From: Francisella orientalis FNO12 | GTDB lineage: Bacteria > Pseudomonadota > Gammaproteobacteria > Francisellales > Francisellaceae | DNA: 64,000 nucleotides | Direction of reading: 5' to 3' | Assembly: GCF_001042525.2 (NCBI RefSeq) | Contig: NZ_CP011921.2 | Location: 558,001-622,000 of the forward strand | Shown: positions 44,514 to 54,618 of the stretch, one piece after another | Numbering within the stretch: position 1 is the stretch's first letter | Layout of the letters: every line of letters begins with the position of its first letter | The notes under the pieces: model-generated | Seen by the model: the letters and a program-made list of their open reading frames with translations, nothing else | Told to the model about the DNA's origin: nothing | The model's database searches: none | Made by a program: the position numbers and the translations under genes

Positions 44514-45812
44514 ATGCACAAAAAAATATTTTTATTATCTTTACCTCTTATATTATCTAATTTGGTTTTACCAATGGTTGGTATTGTCAATACTGCATTA
44601 ACTGGTCATCTCAATGATAGTAACTATCTTGCAGCTATAGGATTAGGAGTTTCAATAATAAATGTTATTTGCTTTATGTTTTCATTTTTTAGAATGAGTT
44701 TGACAGGGTTGATAGCTCAATCACTAAATAATCTCGAAAAGATGATGGAAATAGTTATAAAGGCGGTATTAATTGCATTATTAATATCAATAATTGTTTT
44801 TAGTTTTAAAAGTGTAATTCTGATTGCTGTACTAAAGATAGTAAATACTTCGTTGAATATAAAAACTTTACTAGCAAATTTTTATAATGTCGCTATTTAT
44901 ATTTTGTTTTTTTCATTACTAAATTATATTTTTATTGGTTTCTTTATTGGCATTGGAAATCCTAGAGTAGTACTTTATAGTTCAATTATCTATATGGGTG
45001 TAGCAATAGGCTTGAGCATAATATTTGTTGTTATTCTCAATTATAATGTTGTCGGCGTAGCAATTTCTTTAGTTATAGCCTCTGCTAGTTGTAGCACTTA
45101 TCTGAGTATAAAAATATTTAGATATTTCTATAAATTAAGTAGTTTTAATATTAAAAAGTTAGCAGATTATAAGCTCTTAAGTTTGGATAGCTATATGCCT
45201 TTTCTTCAACTTAATATAAATATTTTTGTACGTTCTTTATGTTTATTATTAGCATTTAATTCTTTTTATATATTTTCTTCGAATTACGGAAAAACTATTT
45301 TAGCTACAAATACTATACTTGTAGAAATAGGTATGTTTTTTGCGATGTTTTTGGATGCTCTTGCTAATACAACTGAATCGTTAGTTGCTCAAGCTTATGT
45401 TGATAAAAATACAAGCTTATTAAGAGAAATTATCTACAAAACATTTGTGCAAAGTATGATACTAACTATGGTTTTATCTTTAGTTTATTTTTCTTTTAGT
45501 GGTTATATCGTATCAATCTTTACCGATATTGTAGATGTTAAGATTCAGATAAATAAATATATTATTTTTTCGTTTCTTATGCCTTTATTTGCAAGTATTA
45601 GCTTTTGGGTAGATGGTGTGTTTGTAGGTCTCCTAAAGACTGTAGCAATGAGAAATGCGATGATTTTATCAGCAGGAGTGTATATTACTTTTGTTTTTTT
45701 ATTACAACCCTATGAAAATTATGGTTTATGGATTGCACTAATATTATTCTATATAGCTAGAATAGTGTTTTTGATGCTTCCATTAAATCAGTATATTAAA
45801 AAAGGAGTTTAA
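44514..45812 (+). CDS. MATE family efflux transporter (DinF-like)
   Basis: A 432-residue protein with about 12 membrane helices of the multidrug and toxic compound extrusion family, which expels organic cations or other compounds by Na+ or H+ antiport. The first helix pair shows SLPLILSNLVLPMVGIVNTALTGHL with the conserved Pro and Asn-Thr, followed by FRMSLTGLIAQSLN. The second repeat contains FFAMFLDALANTTESLVAQAYVDK, mirroring the first, and the DinF/NorM-like end. Substrate unknown. It is one nt before a tautomerase gene, with which it is likely co-transcribed. Confidence 0.85.
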   Translation: MHKKIFLLSLPLILSNLVLPMVGIVNTALTGHLNDSNYLAAIGLGVSIINVICFMFSFFRMSLTGLIAQSLNNLEKMMEIVIKAVLIALLISIIVFSFKSVILIAVLKIVNTSLNIKTLLANFYNVAIYILFFSLLNYIFIGFFIGIGNPRVVLYSSIIYMGVAIGLSIIFVVILNYNVVGVAISLVIASASCSTYLSIKIFRYFYKLSSFNIKKLADYKLLSLDSYMPFLQLNINIFVRSLCLLLAFNSFYIFSSNYGKTILATNTILVEIGMFFAMFLDALANTTESLVAQAYVDKNTSLLREIIYKTFVQSMILTMVLSLVYFSFSGYIVSIFTDIVDVKIQINKYIIFSFLMPLFASISFWVDGVFVGLLKTVAMRNAMILSAGVYITFVFLLQPYENYGLWIALILFYIARIVFLMLPLNQYIKKGV

Positions 45813-46157
45813 ATGCCGCATATAATTTTAGAAGTACCTCAACAATTTGACATAGAATTAGCGAAGAAGGTAATAAATTTAGCACAGCAATTTTGGGTAG
45901 AGAAGTTACCAACTAAATTAGAAACCTTTAAAAGTAGAATTTATAGATACAGTTTTAGTAGTGTAGCCGGAGATGATAGATTAGATGTAATCCATGTACA
46001 GATTAAAGTTCTAAAAGGAAGAAAGCCTGAGCATCTAGAAGAAATCTCACAACAATTGAAAGCTAAAATTTGCGAATTATTAAATCCAGAAGTTAATCTA
46101 GACAGTTATAGTATAACTTTAGAATTGATGGAGCTATCTACTGCTTATGCTAATTAA
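45813..46157 (+). CDS. Tautomerase-superfamily protein (CHMI-like)
   Basis: A 114-residue cytosolic protein starting MPHIILEVPQQFD. Pro2 would be the catalytic base in this superfamily. The body resembles 5-carboxymethyl-2-hydroxymuconate delta-isomerase: a strand, a long helix, the middle KSRIYRYSFSSVAG, and 'HVQIKVLKGRKPEHLEEIS' with the basic stretch, then a C-terminal helix. No aromatic-degradation genes are nearby, so the name CHMI may be misleading about its role. AAAAGGAG precedes the ATG at the end of the MATE gene. Confidence 0.75.
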   Translation: MPHIILEVPQQFDIELAKKVINLAQQFWVEKLPTKLETFKSRIYRYSFSSVAGDDRLDVIHVQIKVLKGRKPEHLEEISQQLKAKICELLNPEVNLDSYSITLELMELSTAYAN

Positions 46158-46227
46158 TATTTGATTATCATTATTATTTCACTAGTATATACTAAAATCT
46201 TCATCAAACTTAGATATTAGAAAATTA

Positions 46228-47448
46228 ATGAAAAGCTATAATAGATTACTATTTTCATCATTAGGAGCTGCTTTTGAGTTCTATGATTTTGCAATATACT
46301 CAGTATTTGCTGTAGTAATTGGTAGTAAGTTTTTTGATAAAAGTAGTTCTATAAGTAATACTTTATTAGTTTTTTTAGTTTATATCGTTGGCTATCTTGT
46401 GCGTCCTATTGGTGCTTGGGGTTTCGGATATCTTGCTGATAAGAAGGGTAGAGCATTTGTCTTGAGGCTCAATATGTTCTTACTATTTTTTGCGACTCTA
46501 GCACTGGCTTTTTTACCCACGATAGAAAGTATTGGTGTTTTTGCTACTATTTTGTTTGTTGGATTACGCTGTATACAATCATTGGCGGTAGGAGCTGAGA
46601 TACCAGTATCAGTAGTATATATTGTCGAGAACTACCCTCAAAGACAAGGCTTTATGACGAGTATAGTATTTTGTTGTTTGAGTATTGGGATTATGATGAC
46701 ATCACTTGTACTGTTTATATTAAATCATTTTACTAGCCAAAGCTTTATAGAAAATTATGGTTGGCGGATTGGATTTTTCATAGGTGCTTGTTTTACATTT
46801 ATATTATTTTTCCTCAGAAAAAATATTGTTGATGTTCCTAGAGTTGTTGAAGCGCTAGATAAACCTCGCTCCGAAAACTCTTTGTTTATTGTGAAAGTAA
46901 TTGTTGGTATAGCCTTAGTTGCTTGTATTGCTATGTTAACTACTCAACTATATATGTTTTTACCTGCGTATAAACAAATGTATATTATTTCAGATTTTGA
47001 TGTTTCTAGTATATTGTTAACAGGATCTATAGTTTCAGCTATTAGTTGCTTGGTTGGGGGATTTATTAGTGATTATGTTTCTAAAACAAAAATGATGTCT
47101 CTATTGATAATATTGAGTATAGCTTTAACACCTGTTTTTTATAAGAACATAATAGCTGGAGAGAGTATATACAGTTATTTCATATTGTTATCTATAATCT
47201 ACGGTTTTTTTGCTCCAACATATAATGTAATTATTACAAACTTCTTTAGGTTAGAATATAAATGCCGTGGTTATGGTATCGCTTATAATCTAGGATATTT
47301 GATATTCTCTGCAGGTATACCAGCCTTGACAATATCACTTATAGCTACAACTAATAATCTTCTGGTACCAGTATATTTAATTGTATTTGCTGGAGCGGCA
47401 TCATTTTTTGGGATTGCAGCAGCTAACCGGTTTATGAGAAAGGCTTAA
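46228..47448 (+). CDS. MFS transporter, metabolite:H+ symporter (ProP/MHS) type
   Basis: A 406-residue 12-helix transporter of the MHS branch. The first segment 'SLGAAFEFYDFAIYSVFAVV' carries the Phe-Tyr-Asp-Phe motif characteristic of these proline/betaine/dicarboxylate symporters; GYLVRPIGAWGFGYLADKKGR is the loop 2-3 motif; GAEIPVSVVYIVENYPQRQG follows. The length is shorter than ProP (500), without the C-terminal coiled coil, so osmosensing is unlikely. Substrate unknown. The 3' end overlaps the 3' end of dgt by 17 nt. Confidence 0.83.
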   Translation: MKSYNRLLFSSLGAAFEFYDFAIYSVFAVVIGSKFFDKSSSISNTLLVFLVYIVGYLVRPIGAWGFGYLADKKGRAFVLRLNMFLLFFATLALAFLPTIESIGVFATILFVGLRCIQSLAVGAEIPVSVVYIVENYPQRQGFMTSIVFCCLSIGIMMTSLVLFILNHFTSQSFIENYGWRIGFFIGACFTFILFFLRKNIVDVPRVVEALDKPRSENSLFIVKVIVGIALVACIAMLTTQLYMFLPAYKQMYIISDFDVSSILLTGSIVSAISCLVGGFISDYVSKTKMMSLLIILSIALTPVFYKNIIAGESIYSYFILLSIIYGFFAPTYNVIITNFFRLEYKCRGYGIAYNLGYLIFSAGIPALTISLIATTNNLLVPVYLIVFAGAASFFGIAAANRFMRKA

Positions 47449-48754
47449 AAATCATCGCCGAAGGGTCTGATTTGAATTGATTATATAGTTCAATTATATA
47501 TCTATCAGTCATTGAGGATATGTAGTCGCTTATGATTCTAGCTTTCTCGTGAGTGTTTTGCGTATTATAAAATATAGCACCAATATCATCTGGTAATAGG
47601 CTTTCATCTGGAGTTGAGCTAATCAAAATATCAAAAATCTCTGAAATTATTTCTCGACCACGATATCTTAGGACATTGAGTTTAGGTGATTTTATTATTT
47701 TAAACAAAATATATTTTTTCAGTACTTCGACTTGTTTTCTAATCTCATTATTTAAATATACCCTTGAAATAATTGGAACTTCTAGGTTTAAGTCTAGCCC
47801 AATATTTTGAATACAACTATTAACTAGTTTTGAAGTTAATTTTGTGCGTAATAAGCTATTGTTAGCAATATTTTTTGATATTCTGTATATCCCTCTGCTA
47901 TCGGCATGGAAATTAATATAATCTGAAAATATATCTTTGAGAATATTTTGAATTTCATCCTTAGTAATCTCTAAATCGTTAGGCATTGCATTATAAATTT
48001 TATCTAGAAGCTTGTTATCAATACTTGCCATAGATAGTGGATCTATAAATCCACCTTTAAGAGCATCTTCGACATCATAAGTTGAATAAGCAATATCATC
48101 CGCTACATCCATAATATAACATTCTATAGTTTTGAAGTTTTCTATAGTAGTTATACCATAAGGCTCAAGGAGTTTTTGTTTAATATCTTCAACTAGCCCT
48201 GACTCTTCATGATAATAGCCCTTTGTAAGCTTGCCTAGATCACTAATTGGTGGAATGTGCTGATCATATTTTATAGTTGCTGCAAGAGTTCTATATGTTA
48301 GATTTAAACCAAAAGTTTGCTTTTGATCAATATCTTTTTTGGCAGTATGTGATATCAGTCGTAGCGTCTGAGCATTACTTTCAAAACCACCAAAATTATT
48401 CATTTTTTTATTTAGGGCCACTTCACCGTTATGACCAAAAGGAGGGTGTCCAATATCATGGCAGAGTGCTGCTGTTTCAATTAGATCATAATCTAAATTT
48501 AGTCCATATTCTGCGTTAAGTTTAACAGCTATAGATTTGGCTATTTGCGCCACCTCTAGAGAGTGAGTAAGCCTATTTCTAAAAAAGTCATTTTCAAAAC
48601 TAGGGAAAATTTGTGTTTTTGCTTGAAGTCTTCTAAATGATGAAGAATGAACAACCCGTGCATAATCCCTTCTGAAAGGAGAAAAGTTATTCTTTTTTGA
48701 TATATCATTATTTTGTCTTAGATAATCATTTTCATGATAAAGACTTATTGCCAT
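47432..48754 (-). CDS. dgt: Deoxyguanosinetriphosphate triphosphohydrolase
   Basis: HD-domain dNTPase (440 residues) that splits dGTP, or dNTPs generally, to nucleoside and tripolyphosphate. Motifs: FRRDYARVVHSSSFRRLQAKTQIFP, the metal His in NRLTHSLEVAQIAKSIA, the HD pair in ETAALCHDIGHPPFGHNGE, and MDVADDIAYSTYDVEDALK. ATG 48754 is preferred to GTG 48760 since AGGG then sits at normal distance and the protein starts like its relatives. Intact. Confidence 0.93.
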   Translation of the reverse strand: MAISLYHENDYLRQNNDISKKNNFSPFRRDYARVVHSSSFRRLQAKTQIFPSFENDFFRNRLTHSLEVAQIAKSIAVKLNAEYGLNLDYDLIETAALCHDIGHPPFGHNGEVALNKKMNNFGGFESNAQTLRLISHTAKKDIDQKQTFGLNLTYRTLAATIKYDQHIPPISDLGKLTKGYYHEESGLVEDIKQKLLEPYGITTIENFKTIECYIMDVADDIAYSTYDVEDALKGGFIDPLSMASIDNKLLDKIYNAMPNDLEITKDEIQNILKDIFSDYINFHADSRGIYRISKNIANNSLLRTKLTSKLVNSCIQNIGLDLNLEVPIISRVYLNNEIRKQVEVLKKYILFKIIKSPKLNVLRYRGREIISEIFDILISSTPDESLLPDDIGAIFYNTQNTHEKARIISDYISSMTDRYIIELYNQFKSDPSAMIFKPFS

Positions 48755-48855
48755 ATACACCCTAATATAATTTGTAATTATACTTTAAATATTAGACGTA
48801 AATGATTAGATATGCAATATTTTAGTAGTAAGAAAGATAAAGAGACTAAGAATAA

Positions 48856-51075
48856 TTATTCTTGAACATCAAATCTGCCAAGCATCATAACCTTATGCCA
48901 AGCTTTTGCAAAGCCATTTACAAATTTCTGCTCATTACCATTTTCAGCATAAACTTGAGCTACAGCTTTAAGTTCAGAGTTTGAACCAAAGATGAGATCT
49001 ACAGAAGAAGCAGTCCATTTTTGCTCACCAGTTTTTCTATCTATACCTATATACTCACCATTGTTTGTGTCAGATTTTTCCCATTTTGTAGACATATCAA
49101 GTAAGTTTACAAAGAAGTTGTTATTTAACTGACCTGGAGTTTTGGTAAATACACCTTCTTGAGAGTCATCGTAGTTTACATTTAGTGCGCGCATACCACC
49201 AACTAATACTGCCATTTCAGGGATATTTAAATTAAGCATACTTGCTTTTTCAACTAATGCTTGAGGTAGCTTGTTAGACGCTAAACTACCATCGCTATAG
49301 TTTACAAAGCCATCAGCTTTTGTTTTTAGATAGTTGAAAGACTCTATATCAGTTTGAGCTTGAGTAGCGTCTGTTCTACCAGGTACAAATGGTATTTCTA
49401 GAGTATAACCAGCTTCTTTAGCTGCTTGCTCAACACCTACATTACCACCTAGTACTATTAAGTCAGCTAATGATACTTTAGTGCCATCTGTTTTGCTATT
49501 GTTAAAGTTGGTTTGAATCTCTTTAAGCTTAGCAAGAACAACTTCAAGTTTAGCAGGTTCATTCATTTGCCAATCTTTTTCAGGAGCTAAAGCAATTCTT
49601 GCACCATTTGATCCACCTCTATAGTCGGTTTTACGATAAGTAGAAGCTGAATCCCAAGCAGTTCTTATAAGTTGTTGATTCATTAATCCAGAGTTTATGA
49701 TATCTTGCTTAAGTTGAGAGATATCTTGAGCTGATACTTGCTTGTAGTTAGCTACAGGTACAGGATCTTGCCATATAAAGTTTTGCTTAGGAATCCAAGG
49801 ACCTATATATCTAGATTTTGGACCCATATCTCTATGTGTTAATTTAAACCATGCTTTAGCAAACTCTTCTTTAAACTCTTCAGGGTTATTGTAGAATTCT
49901 TGAGTATATTTATTAAATCCATGGTCTTCTTTTAAGGCTAAGTCTGTTGTAAACATTATAGGTTTATGTTTTACGCCTGGCTTATGAGCATCAGGAACCA
50001 TATTTTCTGGCTTAGCATTTGTAGGAGTCCATTGGTGAGCTCCAGAAGGGCTAAGAGTTTTTTCCCAGTTTAAGTTATATAGGTTATGTAAGAAATCATG
50101 GTTCCAAAAAGTTGGTGTAGAAGTCCAAGAGCCTTCAAGACCACTACCCATAGTATCATCACTCACGCCAGTACCGTAGCTATTATGCCATCCTAGTCCT
50201 TGTTGCTCGATAGGTGCTTTATCCGGAGCAGGACCAATATCTTTTTTAATATCTTTCTCTGGAACTGCACCATGAGTTTTACCAAATGTGTGACCACCAG
50301 CAATAAGAGCTACAGTTTCTTTATCAGTCATACCCATGGCTCTAAAAGTTTGACGAATTTCACTAGCAGCACCTTTTATATCAGGTTTGCCATCTGGACC
50401 TTCAGGGTTTACATATATCAGACCCATTTGAGTTGCTGCATAAGCTGGAGCAAGCTTGCCATCTTTGACATTGCTAGACATTAGCTGTTCAGGAGATATA
50501 CCCCAGTTTGTATCATCGCCTTGCCAATCATCTTCTCTACCAAAGGCAAAACCAATCGGCTTCATACCCATTGATTCAAGAGAAACAGTACCAGCTAAAA
50601 CAATCAAATCAGACCATGATACGGCATCACCATATTTCTGCTTGATTGGCCATAAAAGCTGTCTTGCTTTATCAAGGTTAACATTATCTGGCCAACTATT
50701 TAGCGGAGAGAATCTTTGCTGACCACGATTAGCGCCACCACGACCATCTGCTAATCTGTAAGTACCAGCATCATGCCAAGATAATCTAATAAAGAAAGGA
50801 CCATAATTACCAAAATCAGCAGGCCACCAGTCTTGAGATTGAGTCAAAAGATCTTGCATATCTTTTTTAAGTTCTTCAGTATTTAGCTTCTTGAAAGACT
50901 GGTGATAGTTATAGTTTTTCCCCATAGGACTATCAAGCTTATTCAGATTACGTAATGGCGATAAATCTACACTTTGAGGCGTAGCCATTTCTGTACTTTT
51001 GTCATCGGCTATAGCACTATTAGTTGCCAGTAGCATTCCAGACATTCCTAATGCTGTTACAATTTTCTTTAGCAT
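48856..51075 (-). CDS. katG: Catalase-peroxidase, exported form
   Basis: Bifunctional haem catalase-peroxidase, 739 residues, detoxifying H2O2. An N-terminal signal peptide ([23 protein letters not shown], cleavage near 23) makes this a periplasmic or secreted KatG. The catalytic N-terminal domain has [13 protein letters not shown] (distal Arg-Trp-His) and the proximal haem His in [13 protein letters not shown]; the C-terminal degenerate repeat mirrors it ([26 protein letters not shown]). [14 protein letters not shown] is also typical. GAGGAAA lies before the ATG. Secreted KatG is reported in Francisella and in some other pathogens. Confidence 0.97.
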   Translation of the reverse strand: MLKKIVTALGMSGMLLATNSAIADDKSTEMATPQSVDLSPLRNLNKLDSPMGKNYNYHQSFKKLNTEELKKDMQDLLTQSQDWWPADFGNYGPFFIRLSWHDAGTYRLADGRGGANRGQQRFSPLNSWPDNVNLDKARQLLWPIKQKYGDAVSWSDLIVLAGTVSLESMGMKPIGFAFGREDDWQGDDTNWGISPEQLMSSNVKDGKLAPAYAATQMGLIYVNPEGPDGKPDIKGAASEIRQTFRAMGMTDKETVALIAGGHTFGKTHGAVPEKDIKKDIGPAPDKAPIEQQGLGWHNSYGTGVSDDTMGSGLEGSWTSTPTFWNHDFLHNLYNLNWEKTLSPSGAHQWTPTNAKPENMVPDAHKPGVKHKPIMFTTDLALKEDHGFNKYTQEFYNNPEEFKEEFAKAWFKLTHRDMGPKSRYIGPWIPKQNFIWQDPVPVANYKQVSAQDISQLKQDIINSGLMNQQLIRTAWDSASTYRKTDYRGGSNGARIALAPEKDWQMNEPAKLEVVLAKLKEIQTNFNNSKTDGTKVSLADLIVLGGNVGVEQAAKEAGYTLEIPFVPGRTDATQAQTDIESFNYLKTKADGFVNYSDGSLASNKLPQALVEKASMLNLNIPEMAVLVGGMRALNVNYDDSQEGVFTKTPGQLNNNFFVNLLDMSTKWEKSDTNNGEYIGIDRKTGEQKWTASSVDLIFGSNSELKAVAQVYAENGNEQKFVNGFAKAWHKVMMLGRFDVQE

Positions 51076-51280
51076 GGTGATTTCCTCGCTATAAAGTTAA
51101 CTTATAATACAAGATTCTTCTTATATTTTCTAAACTGAACCGAATCTTATCTTTAAAATAAATATTAAGGTCTACAAGTGATTATATGAAAATGAAAAAG
51201 TCTAGTCAAATAGTATATGGTTATAAGCCCTATAAAAATTTCTTATATATTCGTTAATTTAAAAATTTATTTTGATTTAT

Positions 51281-52025
51281 TCACAGTCCACCAGTGATAT
51301 CGAGAATAGTTCCTGTGCAGTAATTTGCACCATCTGATAATAGCCATATAACTCCACTAGCAATCTCTTCAGGATAACCACCTCTTTTAAGCGGGATTTT
51401 ATGTTTGATTTTATCAACTCTAGCAGCATCACCAGATAGCTTATGGATATCTGTATAAGTATAACCAGGTCTAATACAATTTACAAGAATTCCTTCATCA
51501 GTTAATTCTTTTGATAAGCCTTTTGTAAGAGTATCAATCGCACCTTTGGTACAAGCATAATCTATATACTCATTAGGTGAACCTGAGCGAGATGTACCAG
51601 ATGATATATTAATAATCTTACCACCACTGTAGCCATGTTTTTGTGACATCTTTTTTTATCGCATGCTTTGCACATAGAATATTTCCAATAGCATTTACTT
51701 GGAATACTTTTTGTAGACGATCAGCACTCATATCCTCTAGCCGACAGGTCTGAAAAATTGTATTAGCATTATTTATAAGAGCATATATAGAACCATGCTG
51801 AGAAATAAATTCATCAAACATTATTTTGATATCTTCTTCATTTGCTATGTTAGCACAATGAGTAGAAATATTGATGTTATATTCAGATAGCTGAATTTTT
51901 AGTTTATCAATATTCTTATGATTTTTATTATAATGTAAACCAACATTATAACCAGCTTTTGCTGCAGCTAATGCTATGGCAGATCCAATCCCACCGTTAG
52001 CGCCAGTTATTAAAATATTTTTCAT
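51281..52025 (-). pseudogene. Short-chain dehydrogenase (FabG-like), frameshifted
   Basis: An SDR oxidoreductase of about 247 codons, similar to 3-oxoacyl-ACP reductase or glucose dehydrogenase branches. It has ILITGANGGIGSAIALAAA (cofactor loop), LINNANTIF in place of NNAG, IINISSGTSRSGSP (catalytic Ser), YIDYACTKGAIDTLTK with Tyr-x-x-x-Lys, and the end CTGTILDITGGL. A run of seven A on the coding strand (51651-51657) shifts the frame between HAIKK and MSQKHGYSGG; all else is open. Start ATG 52025 is 10 nt after the glpT stop, so the two were probably one operon. The frameshift removes the catalytic half. Confidence 0.85.
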
Positions 52026-52035
52026 AAATACATTT

Positions 52036-53343
52036 TTAGTGTTTTTTTGCACTTAGATTCCAGCAGATAGCTAATAGTGCAGTAGCAATCACACAAGAGC
52101 CTAATAAGAATATAAATACAGCATCCCAACCCAGCATAGTCGCGATAATACCAATTACTGCTTGAGCTCCAACTGTACCTAAGAAATAGCCAAATAATCC
52201 TGTAAATCCAGCTGCAGTACCACCAGCTTTTTTAGGTACTAAGTCCAAAGCTAATATTCCTATCAAAGCAACAGGTCCGTAGATAAGTACACCCATAGCA
52301 GATAATGAAAGTAGTAATATCCAAGCAGTGTCGCTATACCAGTATACAAACAAAGCACCGATGAATAAAAGCATACATATCACACTCATAGGAGCTCTAC
52401 GACTACCAAAATACTTATCTGTAATCCAACCAATTATTATAGTTCCAGGGATTGCAGGTAATTCAAACAATGCAAATCCCAAAAGTCCTGTTGTTGTTGA
52501 CATGTGTTTAATATGAACAAGATAATATGTTGACCAGCTTAAAAGACCATATCTAGCACAATAAACAAAAGCATTTGCAAATGCAGTTAGCCAAACCCAT
52601 TTATTGTTTAGGACATATTTAAAGAAGATTTCTTTAGCTGAAAACTCTTGTTCATGATGAGCTTCTGAAGTTGTATAACCTTTGTACACTTCTATAGCTG
52701 GCAAACCGACTGATTGAGGAGTATCTGCACCAAAAAGTAGAACCAATATAGATACGAATATACACATTGCACCAGCAACATAAAAAAGACCGTGCCAGTT
52801 ATCATTGAATATTAGTAGACCAATAGGTACAACCGCAATAGCTAAAAATCCTGCTCCGACATTATGAGCAGTATTCCAGATTCCCATTTTTGTGCCGCGC
52901 TCATTAGCACAGAACCAATGTGTCATGATACGTGCACATGCGGGCCAACCCATACCTTGCACCCAACCATTGATAAGCATAGCAATGAATAGCACAAGTA
53001 CACCTAATGATAATAAGCTAGGTAATATTAGGTTTATAAGTCCCGTGATAAATAATCCAATAGCTAAAAATATCTTTGCATTACTTCTATCTGAGATATT
53101 TCCCATCAAAAATTTACTTATACCATAAGCTATACCTAGCCCAGCTCCAATTAGTCCAAGTTCATCCGGAGTTAAGGTTGTAATATATTGTTTTGAGACA
53201 TCGAAACTACTACGACCGAAATAGTATGTAAAATAACCTATATAAGCCACTAAGAACATTCTTAGGCGCCAATGAGGATATGCTTTTTGAATTTGCTCTC
53301 TAGCTAATAAAGGCAAAGCTTTCGCAGGTTTAAGAAAATTCAT
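52036..53343 (-). CDS. glpT: Glycerol-3-phosphate transporter
   Basis: MFS antiporter (435 residues, 12 helices) of the organophosphate:phosphate family. It shows the OPA/GlpT pattern AYIGYFTYYFGRSSFDVSKQY, the conserved INGWVQGMGWPACARIMTHWF, ERGTKMGIWNTAHNVGAG and the second-half YLVHIKHM..TTGLLGFALFELPAIPG. Arg45-like and Arg269-like phosphate-site arginines are plausible at the marked loops (FGRSS; YCARYG). glpQ lies upstream on the same strand, giving a glycerophosphodiester use pair: GlpQ makes G3P, GlpT imports it. Confidence 0.94.
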   Translation of the reverse strand: MNFLKPAKALPLLAREQIQKAYPHWRLRMFLVAYIGYFTYYFGRSSFDVSKQYITTLTPDELGLIGAGLGIAYGISKFLMGNISDRSNAKIFLAIGLFITGLINLILPSLLSLGVLVLFIAMLINGWVQGMGWPACARIMTHWFCANERGTKMGIWNTAHNVGAGFLAIAVVPIGLLIFNDNWHGLFYVAGAMCIFVSILVLLFGADTPQSVGLPAIEVYKGYTTSEAHHEQEFSAKEIFFKYVLNNKWVWLTAFANAFVYCARYGLLSWSTYYLVHIKHMSTTTGLLGFALFELPAIPGTIIIGWITDKYFGSRRAPMSVICMLLFIGALFVYWYSDTAWILLLSLSAMGVLIYGPVALIGILALDLVPKKAGGTAAGFTGLFGYFLGTVGAQAVIGIIATMLGWDAVFIFLLGSCVIATALLAICWNLSAKKH

Positions 53344-53447
53344 TTTTAATTAGTAAATATTAAACACTAGTAATTTGGTAGTTTAGTTTAATTTTTGGTA
53401 TTCAGCAATATAAATTAAGTGTTTAATCTTGATGTTTTATATGAAAA

Positions 53448-54476
53448 TTAGAATTTTTTTGGGAAAGGGATATTAGGATAAGCAGGCGGTAAATCTAAAC
53501 CTTTTGCTGCTTCAACACCTCTTAGTATATCTGGTCTATCAGTTATGATACCGTCGACTTTCCAATTGATTAAATTATTGATAACTTCATAGTTGAAATC
53601 GCTACCTTCATCTTCTGTCCAACCCCAAGTTACGACTTTGACACCTAGTTTATGAGCCTCTTCAACATCTTTTTTAGTTAGATCTTTTTCATAAGGCTCC
53701 CAGAATGTACCACCTAATTTTTTGACCATCAATGGATAGTTGTAATTATAGTCTTTAGGATCAAGTGGAGCTGTCCATTTTTGATAATCTGTCATCTGCT
53801 TTGCTTGTTCAGCATCCATTGGCTCTGTTGTATGATCTGTTAAATATGCTGTTTTAACTTTTGGATTTAATTTCTGTAAATCTACTAAAGCTTGCCATTC
53901 AAAAGATTGTACTTCAACATTATCAGTCATATCTGTTTTAACCAAAACTTTGTTTAAAGCTTTAGCCATTTCTTCAGCAGTCCAGCTTGCATTTGGGCCA
54001 TAAGGGTTGGTTTTTATCTCAATTTGTAGACGAACTCTACTACCAACATTAGATTTGACATAGTTGATAACTTCTTCAAGTGTTGGCATGTGAACATTAT
54101 CCATACCAATATGATTAGGATACATTTTAGCTGTTGCAGAGTCAGGTTTTATATATCCAACTGTGTATTTTTTAACTTGATCTAAAGTAAGATCTTTTAT
54201 TGGAGTTTTTTCTGTTACCCAATTACCATTTTCATCTTTTGTAAGATCTGGGTTTAGTGTTAAATCATGTGTTACAACTAAAACTTTGTCTTTAGTCATA
54301 TTTATATCCATGTCAATAACGTCGACACCAACACGCATAGCCTCTGTGTATGCTGGTAGTGTGTTTTCTGGCGCGATAGGTCTAAGACCTCTATGAGCGT
54401 AGATATTGATAACATCTGCAGTAGCAACACTTATGCTACATGCAACAATAGCTGTTGCGGTAATTTTTTTGAACAT
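53448..54476 (-). CDS. glpQ: Glycerophosphodiester phosphodiesterase, periplasmic
   Basis: Calcium-dependent hydrolase (342 residues) that releases G3P and an alcohol from glycerophosphodiesters. Signal peptide MFKKITATAIVACSISVATA, cleavage near 20. Catalytic residues: His/Arg in NIYAHRGLRPIAPENTLPAY, the second His with acidic metal ligands in VDVIDMDINMTKDKVLVVTHD, Glu in RLQIEIKTNPYGP, and the C-terminal GVKVVTWGWTEDEGSD / DGIITDRPD. Length agrees with E. coli GlpQ. It precedes glpT by 104 nt on the same strand, probably co-transcribed. Confidence 0.95.
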   Translation of the reverse strand: MFKKITATAIVACSISVATADVINIYAHRGLRPIAPENTLPAYTEAMRVGVDVIDMDINMTKDKVLVVTHDLTLNPDLTKDENGNWVTEKTPIKDLTLDQVKKYTVGYIKPDSATAKMYPNHIGMDNVHMPTLEEVINYVKSNVGSRVRLQIEIKTNPYGPNASWTAEEMAKALNKVLVKTDMTDNVEVQSFEWQALVDLQKLNPKVKTAYLTDHTTEPMDAEQAKQMTDYQKWTAPLDPKDYNYNYPLMVKKLGGTFWEPYEKDLTKKDVEEAHKLGVKVVTWGWTEDEGSDFNYEVINNLINWKVDGIITDRPDILRGVEAAKGLDLPPAYPNIPFPKKF

Positions 54477-54618
54477 TTTGACCTACATGATTTGGTTAAA
54501 AGCAGAAATATAATTACTTTTTTATTATTAAATAGCAATATTTTTATATCAGAAAAATAGTTTTTTATGATAGTTGTTTACTTTATGATCACTGTAGTAA
54601 CTTTATTCAAGATGAGTG

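Noticed and set aside
50200-50722. Two 88-94 codon ORFs antisense to katG
   Set aside because: Shadow frames of a conserved gene with no ribosome sites.
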